Shown here piece after piece: positions 11,444 through 23,630 of a stretch of DNA of 64,000 nucleotides. Every line of letters starts with the position of its first letter. Within the stretch, counting starts at the first letter, position 1. A model generated the notes under the pieces. The model was not told where the DNA came from and did not search any database. It saw nothing but the letters and a program-made list of their open reading frames with translations. The translations under genes and the position numbers were made by a program. Origin of the DNA: Macrocystis pyrifera (taxonomy: Eukaryota > Sar > Phaeophyceae > Laminariales > Laminariaceae); contig JASSKH010000037.1 of assembly GCA_031763025.1 (NCBI GenBank), positions 1,426,001 through 1,490,000 of the forward strand, given 5' to 3'.

Positions 11444-12741
11444 CACGGCGAGGTTCGAAACCCTAACCTTCGACCTTACCAGTACAAGGTGGTAGTAATC
11501 GAGGCTAACCACATCAGTACTCGTAGACCACCGGGGGACCGGCACTGCTGCTGTACAGCGCCCCTCACGTACAGCACACAGCAGCTAAGTACGAGGGCGA
11601 CAGTTCAAGACACGCGCCTGTGGAAAAAAACCCACAGGTCGGTCACAACTATCCTTGCAGCAGCAGTAGTGTTGTTCCCGTCTTTGCTGTGACCGTTCTG
11701 GTGGGAACCCCGATTATGGTGGGTAAGGCCACGTTGCGTCAGGGCGCCCTTGTGGGCCGTCGGCTAATTTTATACCCAGGGTCAATCAGGTCGACGTGGG
11801 ATGAGTTCGGCGTACGATCACAATGCCAAGTGGGAGCAGAGTCGGTAAAAGCGTTGACCTCTGAAATTATATATATATATCAGGCTCCTGCCTACAAATA
11901 GTTCCTGTCTTCTTTCACGGCATTTGTGGTGGAGAAGAGGATCCAGACAACGATAACTCACTCCACCGCATTTGTCCCACATGCCCTTACCGCCAAGGCA
12001 GGCAGGCTACTCATGACGCCTCGGAGGTGGGGGAGTCGAAGCTATAAGCGTAGGTCGTGTGTTCGGGCTGGTGCAAAACTTTTGAGATCTCCAGATGGAA
12101 ACAAGTCTCGCACGCGGCTGCCTCTAGCCCAGCAGCTTGAGATCCTATCAATAGGGCTACTGAAGCAGAAAGCTACCCACATGCAGCAATATGAACATAC
12201 TGCTCGTGCTTATTCATATCATATCGTAGCAGGTAAGTATCTCGGCGAGAACGGTGTCTTCAATCTACAAGAGTAATACAAGCATCCCACTTCAGTGCGG
12301 TACCGCGTTAAACCGGGATAGTTAGGGATCCCACTTTATATAGTGCGATTATCGCACCGCACTCAAGTGAGACCCTCACTGCTGTGTCGATTACCAGTAT
12401 CTATTACCGTATACGATTGCCGCAGTAAGTATCATGAGGTCCTTGTAGATACCATATAATATTATTTTATGTACGTGCCGGTATGATATGATACAATGTA
12501 CCAAATCCTCCACACTCCAAGTCACTGTTAATAGTTTCTGCTGCAAACCTGTGCACGAAGTGCAGCATCATCAGTACATCCACAGATCCACAGCAACATG
12601 GTACCACGACGCGGGACACCGGGCTGCTGTTGTACGATGTGCGTTATTCGTACATCTACAGCAGCATTCGCGAATCTCAATTCCGCCTCTTGTGGGATCA
12701 ATCAATTAATAAGTGTGCTGGCTTCGCTCCCGTCACTGCAG
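10489..12741. other. Divergent intergenic region; VPS36 5' exon not found
   Basis: This separates the oxygenase (leftward) from VPS36 (rightward), so promoters for both should lie here. Visible items are a CA dinucleotide run at 11414-11442 and two related GTCCCACTTAGTGCGG-type words (10974 and around 12330-12380). A strong donor, GCAG/GTAAGT, lies at about 12231 after a 100-codon open frame of unknown family. Its phase does not match the VPS36 exon at 12742. Confidence 0.4.
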
Positions 12742-15221
12742 GGATGCAGTCTTGTACGCCTGCACAGGGGACGATGTGGAGGAACGATTGCGGGGAGGCA
12801 GGGCGACGCTAACGACGCATCGGATACTCTGGGCCGGAAGCTCGTCAACGGGGCGTTCCAATGTTTGCATTCATCTGTCGGGTAAGACGCGATCTATTGG
12901 TATTGTGCATTTATTGCCAGGGGATATGGAGGTTTTGAGTCTATGTACAGCAGTACGTGCCAATCTAAGGCAAACCGCGGTCATCCTCTTAGGGTTACAT
13001 TAACTCGTTTCAACTGCGTTACTCGTCCGCGTGATCAGTGTACTGCGTTTGCTCCGGAGCTGCGACGTGAATCATTTTTGAAGCTGACAATGGCGGTGAG
13101 CACGCGCGGTGGGCTTCTGCGCATACCTGGTTAAGCTTCGACGCTGGGCAGCGTGGCGTAGCCAAGCAATTCGACCCCGCTGTCATGACCAGCCTCGCCA
13201 TGAAACCCCGGATTATTTGGTTATTCTGGTAGGATGAAGAGTGCTCGATAACCAGCATCAGAAATCAGGAGGGGCGGGGGGAAGGACGAGAAAGAGTTTC
13301 GCTGTCATGTTTTCCGAGTGTATTTCATCACATGTTGGCGAAAATGCAAACATAGACTGGTGTAGCGTGAAAAATCCAATACGAAGTATATAAGTGTCCC
13401 CCGCCAGGTGTTGCGGCCGTGAGACCAACCACTTCTGGCACATACTGTGTACGGTGTGAAATAATTATCCTGCTGCAATGTCATCTGTGTTTCCACTGTC
13501 GACTTTGCTCTGCTGCTGCCACTCCTTTGTGCGTGTATTGCTCAACGCCAGACGTTCGGGAGGTCAGGCCACAACCTCGACGAAGATTCGTCCACTCGTC
13601 CAAGATACAGATATTTCCCACCGGTCAGGTCCAGGGGACCGTCCCAGGTGAAAAAAACGGTTTCACCTCGGGCGGGTGCGCTCCGAATCCGGTTGCTGAT
13701 GGCAATGCTGCAGTAAATCCTCTTGGGGTCCAGGTGTAGCGACCGACCTGAAAAGAACGACCTAGAAATAGTTGCTGTCTTACGAACAGTTTAATATTCG
13801 CAAGAGCGTGCAGCAGTACAAGCATCATGCTGTGCGCAGCATCGTGTATTTATATACACCTATACGTTGCACTTCGAACACATCCCCTATCGACTACCCC
13901 AGCAGCCCGGAGTGCTTCTTGTGGCCGATGCTACTGTATTCGGCACGTTTCTACGTGCCTGGTACGATGTGTTTTCCCTGTGAAATCCCAAAGGGGGTCA
14001 ATAGCCTCCTATCCATGTTTGTTTCGCTGCGGCCGAGTGCTTCATGTGCACCAGTGACAAAGTCCGCCCCCCCCAAGGGCTAACCCTGCTGTATTTTTTG
14101 TGTTGGTCTTCCTCTGTTCGACAGCAGGAATCAGCAGAGCTCATATATGCCTCCGTTTATCCCTCACCTCACCACCCCGTTTTTGTGATTTAACTTGCCC
14201 CACCTCTGACACAGCGGTGATGCTCTCGGTCAAGGGCAGAGACGAGTTTATCGACCACCTAAATTCAGCCTTGTCGAGGGAAGCGTGGGTCAAAGAGACC
14301 GCAGCGCAGGTCATGGAGCGGCGGACGGGCGACGGGAACGGCAGTACCACCTCCAACGCGGGCATCGCTGGCATCCTGCGAAGGCAAGAGGCCAACCGAA
14401 AAGCGACCGCTGAGATCGCAACGGAGGCGTTTTCCGACCTGAAAAGCCTCATGGACAAGGCCAAAGAAGTAGTGGCAGTCGTTGAGCGCTACTCGGCGGC
14501 GCTTCAGGAGAAGCAGAAGCAAGAAGCGGCGCAGGAAGAAGGCAAGTCGTCCTCGGAAGCCGACGGAGGAGGGGGGGATGTCGACTCTACGCGAGAAGTG
14601 GAAGACTTCAGCAACATTCTCCTGGACATCGGTATCGCGAGCCCCGTGACCAAGCTAAGCGCCGGCACGCGCTACCACCAGCAGTTGGCTCGCCAGCTCG
14701 CCGATTTCCTCTCGTCGCCCCCGGGAGGACGCCCCGGGGCTCGCACGCTGCTGGACCGGTTCGGTGGGATGATGACTCTACCAGACGTTTTCTCGATATT
14801 TAACCGCGCACGAGGTACGGCACTCGTATCCCCCGCAGATTTGCTCACCACTGCACGGCTGCTGGGGCCCACTCGGCTCGGCATGTCGCTCCGAAAATTT
14901 GCGTCGGGGGTGCTGGTCATCCAGGCGGACACCCACAGCGATAAGGCGGTAGGGGAGAGGCTCGTCAAGGCGGCGGAGGCGGCGGATAAGGGGGCAGGGG
15001 GATGGGGGGAAGGACTCGTAGCGACGCAGGTCGCGAGGGACTTGCGAGTGTCGGTGACGCTGGCTGTAGAGCACTTACGCACAGCCGAGGCTGCCGGTAT
15101 GCTATGCCGGGACGAAAGCGTAGAGGGAACACGGTACTACGTGAACCCCTTCGACGCTTTCTTGGAGGGGTTGGAGGAGGCCCAAAAGGGTCGAGTCGCT
15201 GAAGAGAAATTCAAGGGTTGA
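12742..15221 (+). CDS. VPS36, ESCRT-II subunit (first exon missing)
   Basis: VPS36 is the ESCRT-II subunit that links endosomal membrane and ubiquitinated cargo to ESCRT-I and ESCRT-III for multivesicular-body sorting. Three exons are visible: 12742-12881, 13552-13647 and 14215-15221 (TGA at the end). All are joined by GT-AG introns with matching phase 1. Exon one here encodes the GLUE-domain core (DAVLYACTGDDVEERLRGG then LTTHRILW). Joining gives HLS-DVREVRP, then SSKIQIF, then SVKGRDEFIDHLNSAL, which is the end of GLUE. The last exon continues with a charged linker and the EAP30/VPS36 winged-helix region (ILLDIGIASPVTK, TLPDVFSIFNRARG, LLGPTRLGMSLRKFASGVLV, LRVSVTLAVEHLRTAEAAGM, YYVNPF). 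Length and order match the family. A 5' exon with the GLUE N-terminus must lie upstream and was not identified. No inserted zinc finger is seen between the GLUE exons. Confidence 0.92.
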
Positions 15222-17028
15222 TTGATGTCAAGCAGCGAAGGCTTGGGTAGTATGTGCTTTTTATAGTAGCCGCAGGCGTTTCTTCATTTTTCTTCTGACA
15301 CAAATGACCAACAGGAAAACTTCGGGCAGGAATTGCCCTTCTCTCTGGTTTGTTGTGTCTACCCTGGGCGCTTGCACTAAAGTTCCTGCTGTGGTGCTGT
15401 TTTGGCCTGTGCTGGAGCACTCAAATGTTCGAAATGGCGGGGTATGGTTGTGTCCTCAGGTGCCGTGGCGATGCGCGACTGGCGGAGAAAGCGTGAGAAT
15501 TAGCATGTCTGCTGGTGAGTTAGAATCGAATATGAGCTGTAGTCGCGAGCTGTGCAACATGTGAACGTATTGAACACGCATAAACTTGCGGATCAGAACA
15601 TAATTAGATAGTTCTAGAGCACAAAGGATTGCTATAGGCCCGAGTGGGAGATGGCCCCTTTATCGCTCGCGCCTCTTCATAAGAACAGCCGACTTTTTTG
15701 GTGGTGCTAGAACTTCACCATTCCATGTACTGCGTAGATTCATTTCTTTGTTATACTGTACGCACAGATTGCCAGCAAGCAAGGGTGTCGCTTTTGAAAA
15801 CCGATGCATCAGTGCATGACAATTCTGGAAAAATCGCGCGTTCCTGCCGGCGCACGCCCTCGCCACTCTCTTACCCTGGTATGGCGCACATTTTGGCGTC
15901 GCTTAACACTCCGTTCAAGAAACAAACAAGTGGACGAACACGTGGGTGATCATCCTCCTACCTCGGTACTTGGCAGGACAAAAAACGCATCCTCCGACGC
16001 AGCGGTTAACGCGTACGTACGCAGAGAAACTCACAGTTACACTCCGCACAAAGGCGATATATATCTCCCACACGCGAGCAACACACGTTACAACTCAGTT
16101 CTTGCCCTTACCCACGCAATCTGCAGCAAGAAAAAAACACGACGCTGCACAGGAAAACAAAAACAAGAAAAAACTTCCATGAGGCCTCCCCTCGTCACCA
16201 TCAAAACAATAATATACAAAAAGCCTCCACCCAGCCGCATAAAACAAGGGCAGCAAGGACCGAGCCGGGTCGGTGGGAGGCAGGCTTACCCTGGGCGCCG
16301 TTCGCAACAGTCCCAGCACCAACTATCATAACACGGCCGCTGGCGAGCCGTTTATCTGGTGGGTGCAAGTGTACCATACGAGGGAGACATTGGCAGCGGG
16401 GTATGACAAGTACGCTCGCTGGGCTCTCCTCGACTGAAAACGTGACCACCCGTCAGGTGCGCATGGAAACCGCAACACTGGATACTACAGTACAACTCTT
16501 CCCTTTTATGTTACAAAATCCCCTTTTTTCCATGTAACTCAGTCCCGCGCGCTTCACGCTGCTCTCGCCTGTTGGGGGCATTGCCATGAAAAGGCACCCC
16601 CGATCGTCACGCGACACAACAAGTACCCCACAGCTAGTTGGGATAAGTGAGGGGCGCAAAATAAAAAGCACACGCTGGCATGAAAAAACAAAAACGCTTG
16701 ATAAAAAAAAGCACCAACATCAAACAAAAAACAGCGCACGACAGCCCAGCCAGCGACAGCACGCGAATCACTGACGCATCGAAAGTTACTTACTGCCTGT
16801 GCGGGGGCATAACGCCATCGGCAAACCCTCTCCGCGGCACAACCAGCACGGTACAACATTATTCCAGGGCCGAGGCCACACTAGGTACCGGCGTCAGGAA
16901 CAGTCAACAATAAAAGTGCAGCAACAGCATCACCGCGGCACCGGAAGGTGTTCTATTCAGCGACCGTGCCTGCGCCAAAGGACCAGGGCAATAGCATCGC
17001 GTTGTCATGCTCGGCCAGCCATCGCAGA
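15222..17028. other. No gene recognised
   Basis: Region between the convergent 3' ends of VPS36 and the ankyrin gene. Open frames are short. The 175-codon plus-strand frame at 15804-16331 is Lys/Gln/Arg-rich without a family and is probably chance. Confidence 0.5.
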
Positions 17029-20000
17029 CTAGCTGTGGCACCTAGCGCTGTGCGGGGAGCGAGTGCTCATTGTGGGTCCTCGGTTCCTCGCCGTGCGCGC
17101 CTGCTTCTCGAGCTTTTCGATGTGGTCCATTATCACCTGAGGCAAAATGGAGGTGACAACGGAAAACATCAATTGGTTAATAGACGCCTTCCAGACCGGG
17201 GCTTCAATTTTCGTCTCGTTGACGCGGCCATGCTCTTGTCTGCGGCCGTCGTACAAAGCTGGGAAGCACGTTAACTCCTTCATAACTGTATCCACAATTT
17301 TGGGTACAAACTACTTGTAATTAGTGTGGATTGATTTTTGCAGTAGTACAAGGCTTTCACGTTGTCTACCGGACCGCTCAGATACCCGGTATCATGGTAC
17401 CTGATGTGCTTCCATGGTTTTGATTCTGTGGAAAGGAAGGTCTACTCACCGTACGGACTCACTAAACCCTGGAGGTCAAAACTTGCGGTACATACTTGAC
17501 CCAAACGTATCGACGGTGCTGAATGCCTAACTTCGATACAGACTTGAACCAAGCATGTCCATTCCTCTGTATGTCAACGAGATGCGTACAGGAACGCAAA
17601 ACCGGAAGAACCAGAGACGACCTTACATCATCGTCGGTCACGCGGAAGGCTCGTGGGTTCGATATCGTTCGTTGAAGCTTCATTTCGCGAGACTCGTCTA
17701 GAAAAGAAGGGCGGAGGCAAGCATCACACAAGGCGTCACGGTTCCAGGAGAGGTCACCACCACACGCAACAGTAGCTTACACGACTACGCCGACCGGCGA
17801 GGCATGAAATGACAACGGCTCCCACCTTAACACAGCGGGACCCCTGGTTGTTTAGCGCCACCTGCAGGGGAGTCATACCCTCGTAAACCTGTACTACCGA
17901 TGCCCCGTGTTCAAGCAATGCCCGCGTTGTCTCGGGGAGGTCCAGCGCGCACGCCTGGTACAGGGGGCTGCCACCGTACTGCAACATTATTGGGGCGGCG
18001 TAGGGCAGCAGGTTGGGTTGTCAACGATGTTTTCAAACAGCCCAGTTATCTCACGGGCGTTCGTCAGCAGGAGCTACGTACCACTCGTACAGCTGTGCGT
18101 TGAGTCGCCAAAAAATGAAATGATAGCACTGCGCGTTGATTTTGCCGAGAAACGAACTCCCAGCACTGCAAACACAACGCCCTCCTCGCACGAATGTTAT
18201 GACATGCGCAAGCTTGGACTTGGGGTACGCACGCCGTCAGCCATCGGCTATGGCACGCAATCGCGGTTGTGAGTGCTTGGTGACTAAGAGAGCCAGTTAT
18301 GTAAGTTGTGGGACATACACACTACACACACCGCTGCGCGTTGCACGTATAAAATACGAGAATACATGGGTCCAACACATTGAGATATATACAGCAGCAA
18401 CTGGTGGTAGGCAGCAACATAACATTTGCTGCCGTACTCGCAAACACTAGTATGGCGAAGAGGCTTGGTTCGAGCGCGATGCTATCATACTGCTGTCCAT
18501 GCTCTCTTAGCCTCCGATGGAAATTGCGCTCATTGCGCTTCACCAAGAGCTACTGTATATACTTCCTGCTGTCTAAGCTTTGCCGATAACCTACATACCA
18601 TGCACCGTGTGGAATATCGTGCACGAAGCATACGTCGTAGACTTGGTTCTGGACTTGTACGCAGACGGTACGAATAAGTGTGCAGCACGGGACCGCAGTA
18701 CTATAGCTTGTCACAGAGCGGCTGGCGCTTGTTGGCCCTGTACGTGTACTCGCGTATCTCCATCGCAGCTCAAGCTTTCACAGGGTGTCCAGCGCCTATT
18801 GAAAAACGCTTTTCATGCAGCAAAAAAAAAAATGGTCCTAGACTAGTTGCACGTACGTTTTCCCTCAAAGCTAAAGCTAGGTTGCGGCTGTGTCCTATTG
18901 CAAGGTTGTTTGAACCTAAATTCTAAATTCCAAGTACGAAGTGCATATTTTGATAATTACGTAAAGTTTGCCCCCAAAACGTGGGTGTAATTCGAAGGGG
19001 ATGATGACGATAAAGGCAGTGCAAATATGGCACACGTTGGACAGGTCAGGTTGGTGTACAGATCACACAGATCATGTTCACGGATCGGCAAAAAAAAAAT
19101 CATGTCTCCACGGGGCTGGTTCGAAGGATCCGAATGATCTGAACAGGTACGTGTTCCCGCAGTAGTTACGTATCTACAGGGTGTGGTCATGTTCATCGCG
19201 CGTCTGCCCAGGCTTATGATGATAGGCACATTCTACGGCAGTGATCCGGTATGTACTATCTGTGTCATCTGTATAAGTTTCTATTTGATGACCTATAGGA
19301 TACGAATGAGCCATGCATAGGCCCCAACCCACCGATCTGTGCGATCTACGTCAGGCAGATCATGATCTGTCCCACGTGTGAGATGTTGTCTCGCAAACAT
19401 CAATGCCGCGTATAATAAGAGTAAAAAAGCAAGTAGAGACAGTAGAACTCCCGGTTCAAGTTCAAGTTCAGTGTGCTCAATCGAACACCTTGAGGCACGA
19501 AAAAAGGGCTCACCGTTCTCCACGAATTTTCGTCCCGAGCGTTGGGGTCAACCCCCTCTTCAGCCAGTAGCTCGGCAAGAAGCTTGAGAGCGTCTTCGTC
19601 CTCCTCATCATCCACACTCGACGATATCACCGCGTTGTAGAGAGCTCGGAGCATTCGCGCGGTATCTGGGACATCTCCCTGGGGCACATGGGAACATGAT
19701 GTATTTGAATTGCTTGTTGTTTGGCATAGAATACTCCCCGCATCCCGCATCTCCGGGCTGCAATTTGCTGCGGTTGCTGCTCTACGAAGTATGTGTGCAA
19801 GCTTGTAGCAGCAGTGCTACGAGGTATGCATAGATGAATACCTGGTAGAGCATGCCGCCGCCCGAAATGAAACAATAGACCGGCCAAAAGTCTACTTGTG
19901 TAGCTCCGCAGACAGCAGTCAGTTGCACGACAGCAGCAGTCACTATTAATACATGAGGCAGGTGGAAGTGAAAAATGGCTGAAAAATGAAAAATACAAGT

Positions 20001-20145
20001 CGAGTCTTGTACCCGTTGAGTTGAGCCGCAGGGCCAGGTAGGTACCGGTACGTATTATTGTTGTCATCGTCGTCGTGTTCTCGAGACGGCACCCCAAACA
20101 TGTCATTCGGTGGTTCTCATCCGGTATCACCAGGGATTGGGCCAT
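17029..20145 (-). CDS. Ankyrin-repeat protein, partial multi-exon model
   Basis: Two exons are well supported. 19678-19514 (GDVPDTARMLRALYNAV, an acidic stretch, then LLAEEGVDPNARDENSW) follows acceptor CCCCAG and ends at donor ACG/GTGAGC. 17978-17826 (YGGSPLYQACALDLPETTR, LLEHGASVVQ, GMTPLQVALNNQ) lies between GTTGCAG and TTAAG/GTGGGA. Both are phase 0, and the join rebuilds an ankyrin repeat (VDPNARDEN...GGSPLYQAC...LLEHGA). A tiny first coding exon at 20145-20131 (MAQSL, donor CCCTG/GTGATA) fits the phase. Downstream, 17697-17637 (clear donor GATGAT/GTAAGG, but a phase-1 entry that does not match) and 17277-17029 (INQLMFSVVTSILPQVIMDH, ending TAG) are candidates only. Ankyrin repeats bind partner proteins; the role here cannot be told. 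The exact exon count is open. Confidence 0.65.
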
Positions 20146-21400
20146 TGCTTGCTCCTAGGCAATGCCGTGCGGTAGAGAATTTGCGCACGAGGGCATCACG
20201 AAAGCAATTTTGAAATGGAGTTCTGGACTGGGCGCGTTGCGGATACCTCGACTAGCTACCTCGACCGTTCAGTCAATGCCAGCATGGCGGCGTCAGGCCC
20301 GGCATCGATTGCCCATGGCAAACGTAGAAGCAGTGCATGTTGCCACTATCTCCCATTCACTTCAGGCTACGCACAGTCCACCTCGACGACTGCATACTTG
20401 GCATCGGCGTGTGCAGATATCGGAAACGAGAGCAAGAATACCGTTTCGAAGGAAAAGCTGATCATTCCGATCATAGGAACATAGCTCACATGTTTGACCT
20501 GCTCTAGCACACGCGATGGAGTGTCGAGTAATGTAGAGGGGGTCATTCTCATTCTCTTGACAACAGGAGTGTTGGATGCGGCTCCAGCGAAAATCTTCTC
20601 GGCGGGCATCGTATTGCAGGCAGAGCAACAGATAGACAGCAGTGTGCCAGTGTGAGGCAATCACATAATCACAACATATCGACTACAAAAGTTCGCCGGA
20701 CAAAGAAAAGCTTCCCAGGACTCTACGTAAGCTCCCCAAAATTTTGAAAAGTAGAGTCATTGCATTGGTACGGAGCAATGGGAATGACTCAACGTGTCAA
20801 TTCCCATTGGTTGGTGCAGATTTTCATTTTTCATATTCATTTTTCACTACCTTTTTATTTCGTGCGATCCCTCGAACTGCTATTATCGAGAATTGAGATC
20901 GCTCTCGGCAGTCGAGAGGACTCTCGTCCGCAAAAAAAAATGGTACAGCAGAGAGGTTTGTCCGTTCTCCGCCTCTCTGACCGGTTCTATACGGCTGCTG
21001 TAGGTATACTTATAATTAAAAAAATGCCAGGTGGGGTGTGGTATTAATAGCAAATATTTTTTCACGTTAACCAAATGCATTTCCACGCCCCCTCCCCCCG
21101 CCCGGCGCTGGGGATGGGTAGCCATAGCAGTAGTGAATGAAGTGGTCTTCGGCGCTGCGAACATTATTTCGCCCCCCCCTCCGTCTCGAAAGGGGTGCGT
21201 GGTCGTCAATGGTCAAATGACTAAGGCAAGCAACAAATGAGTACGCTCCCCCCCCCCAACCCGCTGGCGGTCAAGTTAGATCATTTTTGCGGGGGGGGAA
21301 CCTTTGCTCCGCACAAGGGGGATGATGTTATCACGTAGTGTGTATATGGTGAGGCACTCACGCGGCAGTTACATAGTAACCCCATTGCTGTCTCTGGAAG
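20146..21400. other. No gene recognised
   Basis: Short open frames only. A C/G-rich segment with GGTGCGTGGTCGTCAATGGTC at about 21193-21262 resembles 55719-55765 and may be a remnant of a dispersed repeat. Confidence 0.45.
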
Positions 21401-23362
21401 TAGTGTGTGTGTGTTCTTCACATTAAACCGTTCTTCTACTCGTCGACATCCAGCAAGCCCAGTGTCCGTGCTGATTCACCTTAGAAAGATACGAGCTCTG
21501 TGGTCATAGACTACGACACAGAGATAACACACCGTAATGCATTAATAGCCTACGCAATACCATGCCTTCGCACTAGGTGCGGCCGACACAACATACATGC
21601 ATACGCCAGCAACCAAAATACACCATAAAGAAAGAGAAGCAACGAAGAAACCAAACCGAAAAAGAAAAGGAGAAGAATCCCAAAATAAATAAATAAAATG
21701 GGAAGCCAAAGCTCAGACACATACCCCGAGCATGAGCCAAAGTGGACGTGCAAGGGAAAAAACGGGAAGGAAAAAGGGAAAAGGGAAATATGCATCCCGG
21801 GGAACACTTAACCAAGTAAAAAGAGAAAGAATGAGTGAGCCAAAAAATATAAAAACAAAATAAACACGCTCGTCACCCACCCACTATGTAGTACTTATTT
21901 CATAGGATAAGAAGGGGAAAAGATGGGGAAAAGTTAAGTCATGGAAAAAATCAAAGCACCAATCCAATACATACCGAACGGCCGCAGCAGTTGGCGGTAC
22001 GAGTAGCAAAGAAAAGCCCAACCTATTAGTCGGCCTGGTACCTTGCTACCCTGTCTGCGGTCTCTTTGCTACTCTCTTCTACCGCGGTTTCCCTTCTACT
22101 CCTCCCGTTCCCCCCCCTGCCCCCATACACTTGTACGGTGTTCCTTCTACCTCTCCTGCTGCTACCCCTCCCCCCGTTCCCTCTAACACTACCCGCAGCG
22201 GATGCACGGCGCTGTCTACTCAGCTTTGCCTCAGTCTCGTGCCACCTGCCCATGAACTGTTCAGCTGCTTCGAGGATTCCCCGGTACCACTTTCCCGTCT
22301 GTTTTGCTGCAGTGTGCCACAGTGCGGTCCCAACTCCAAAGACTAAGGGGGAGTCTTCCGTTGATCCCTCGGTGGCTTTGAACATCTAAGGTCCTCAGCA
22401 ATGGCCTAGGCTTGGGCTGCCCGCCTGGTTTCGGGCTCTCCCCACCAGCGATCGTCCCGAACATCAACCGACTGGGCAATCGCCCCTCGTGTTGCCGCAC
22501 CAGAGCCCCCGCAAAGAAGAGTCGTCGTTTACGGATGGTCGTTTCGATACTTTCGCATCGTGTTATCCTGAGCGCCTTCGCGTACGAGAGGGTGCGTAGT
22601 CGGCGCTGGAACCCAATGACTCGCAGAAGGACTTCGTGGTGGGCTGATCGAAGCTTGACGAAGTGGTCTGCATTGAGGGTCCACGTCACGCAACCATACA
22701 GAAAGGTCTCAATCACCTCGGCCTTCAGCATACGGACTTTCAGACTAAGCGGTGCGTTCGTCCTATCGTGCAGTTCCGGACCATACCGTTTGAGGCATAC
22801 CCCCATCAGACGGATTCGTCGCTCGATTTCGCAGGAGAGGTCAGCGTTCTCGTGGGTAATGCCTCCTAGGTATAAAAACTGGGTCGTCTGTTTATACTTC
22901 TGGCCTGCAGCTTCGATCGCGAGCGGTGAGGTGGTAAACGTCTGATCCGGTGTTCGTAGGAGCATCGTCTCTGTCTTCTTTTCGGATACCGTGAGACCTA
23001 CTGCTTCGAAGACAGTCACGATGACTGTCATCATTCTTGCAAGGCCTTCCGCCGACTTCGAGACTATTCCTGCGTCGTCTGCATACAACATGCCACACAC
23101 AGCCCTTTGCACGCATGCCAACGGTTCCTCTTTTCCGACAACCCTGTCTTCTTCGAGATGAACCAAATCCCTTACGATGCATTCGTCTTTGCTGAGGCGT
23201 ACCAGCACGATGTGTATCGCAGCGGCGAAGAACACGTTGAACAGTAACGGCGATAGTACGCAGCCTTGCCGCAGCCCCTGGGTTACATTGAACCAGTCCG
23301 AGTGTTCACCGTCATCCGCACGCACGCGAGTCCGGATGCCTTCGTGAAAATTGTGGCCACAC
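21401..23362 (-). mobile_element. 5'-truncated LINE (non-LTR retrotransposon)
   Basis: The minus strand encodes the middle and end of a LINE reverse transcriptase. Coding starts abruptly near 23362 ([20 protein letters not shown]). It continues through [16 protein letters not shown], the catalytic LYADDAG and [11 protein letters not shown], then [20 protein letters not shown] of the thumb and a C-terminal [10 protein letters not shown] / [13 protein letters not shown] block, to a stop at 22261. The frame is open for about 366 codons. The 3' untranslated part reaches about 21401, ending with ACGGTTTAATGTGAAGAACA, a terminus shared with 61990 and 58640. The 5' loss is typical of incomplete target-primed reverse transcription. 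Clade not determined. Confidence 0.9.
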
Positions 23363-23440
23363 CAGAAGAAATTAAATCAATTCATTGATGATGCTGTCAT
23401 CCATATGCAAGAAAATCCGCCTCTACATAGAGCGGTTCAT

Positions 23441-23630
23441 AGTAGGATGCAGCTCACCCTTCACGCGACTCGCCCAACACCCCACGCCGCTTCGCGCTTG
23501 GTGCAAGCAATGTCTGCCTGATCGGTGAAAACCCGACGTGCTCCGTCCCGGCGTTGTAGGGATGCGAGGGTCTATGGTCATATGACTACGGCCATGCATG
23601 ATAATGAGTACACCCCCCTCCCAACCCAAC
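23441..23630 (+). repeat. Dispersed repeat D, copy 1
   Basis: About 190 bp shared with 44801-44982 and in part with 55780-55858. Common blocks are GCTCACCCTTCAYGCGACTC, CGGCGCTTCGCGCTT-like, GGTCGGTGAAARCCCGACGT, CCGTCCCGGCRTTGTA and a C-rich 3' end. It is SINE-sized, but no clear tRNA head is seen. Confidence 0.75.

Noticed and set aside
13455-13550. Cys-rich stretch (CHLCFHCRLC...CVYC) that resembles an NZF zinc finger before a VPS36 exon
   Set aside because: It lies upstream of the phase-correct acceptor at 13551. Cys spacing does not fit NZF, and the intron join without it gives the expected GLUE sequence.
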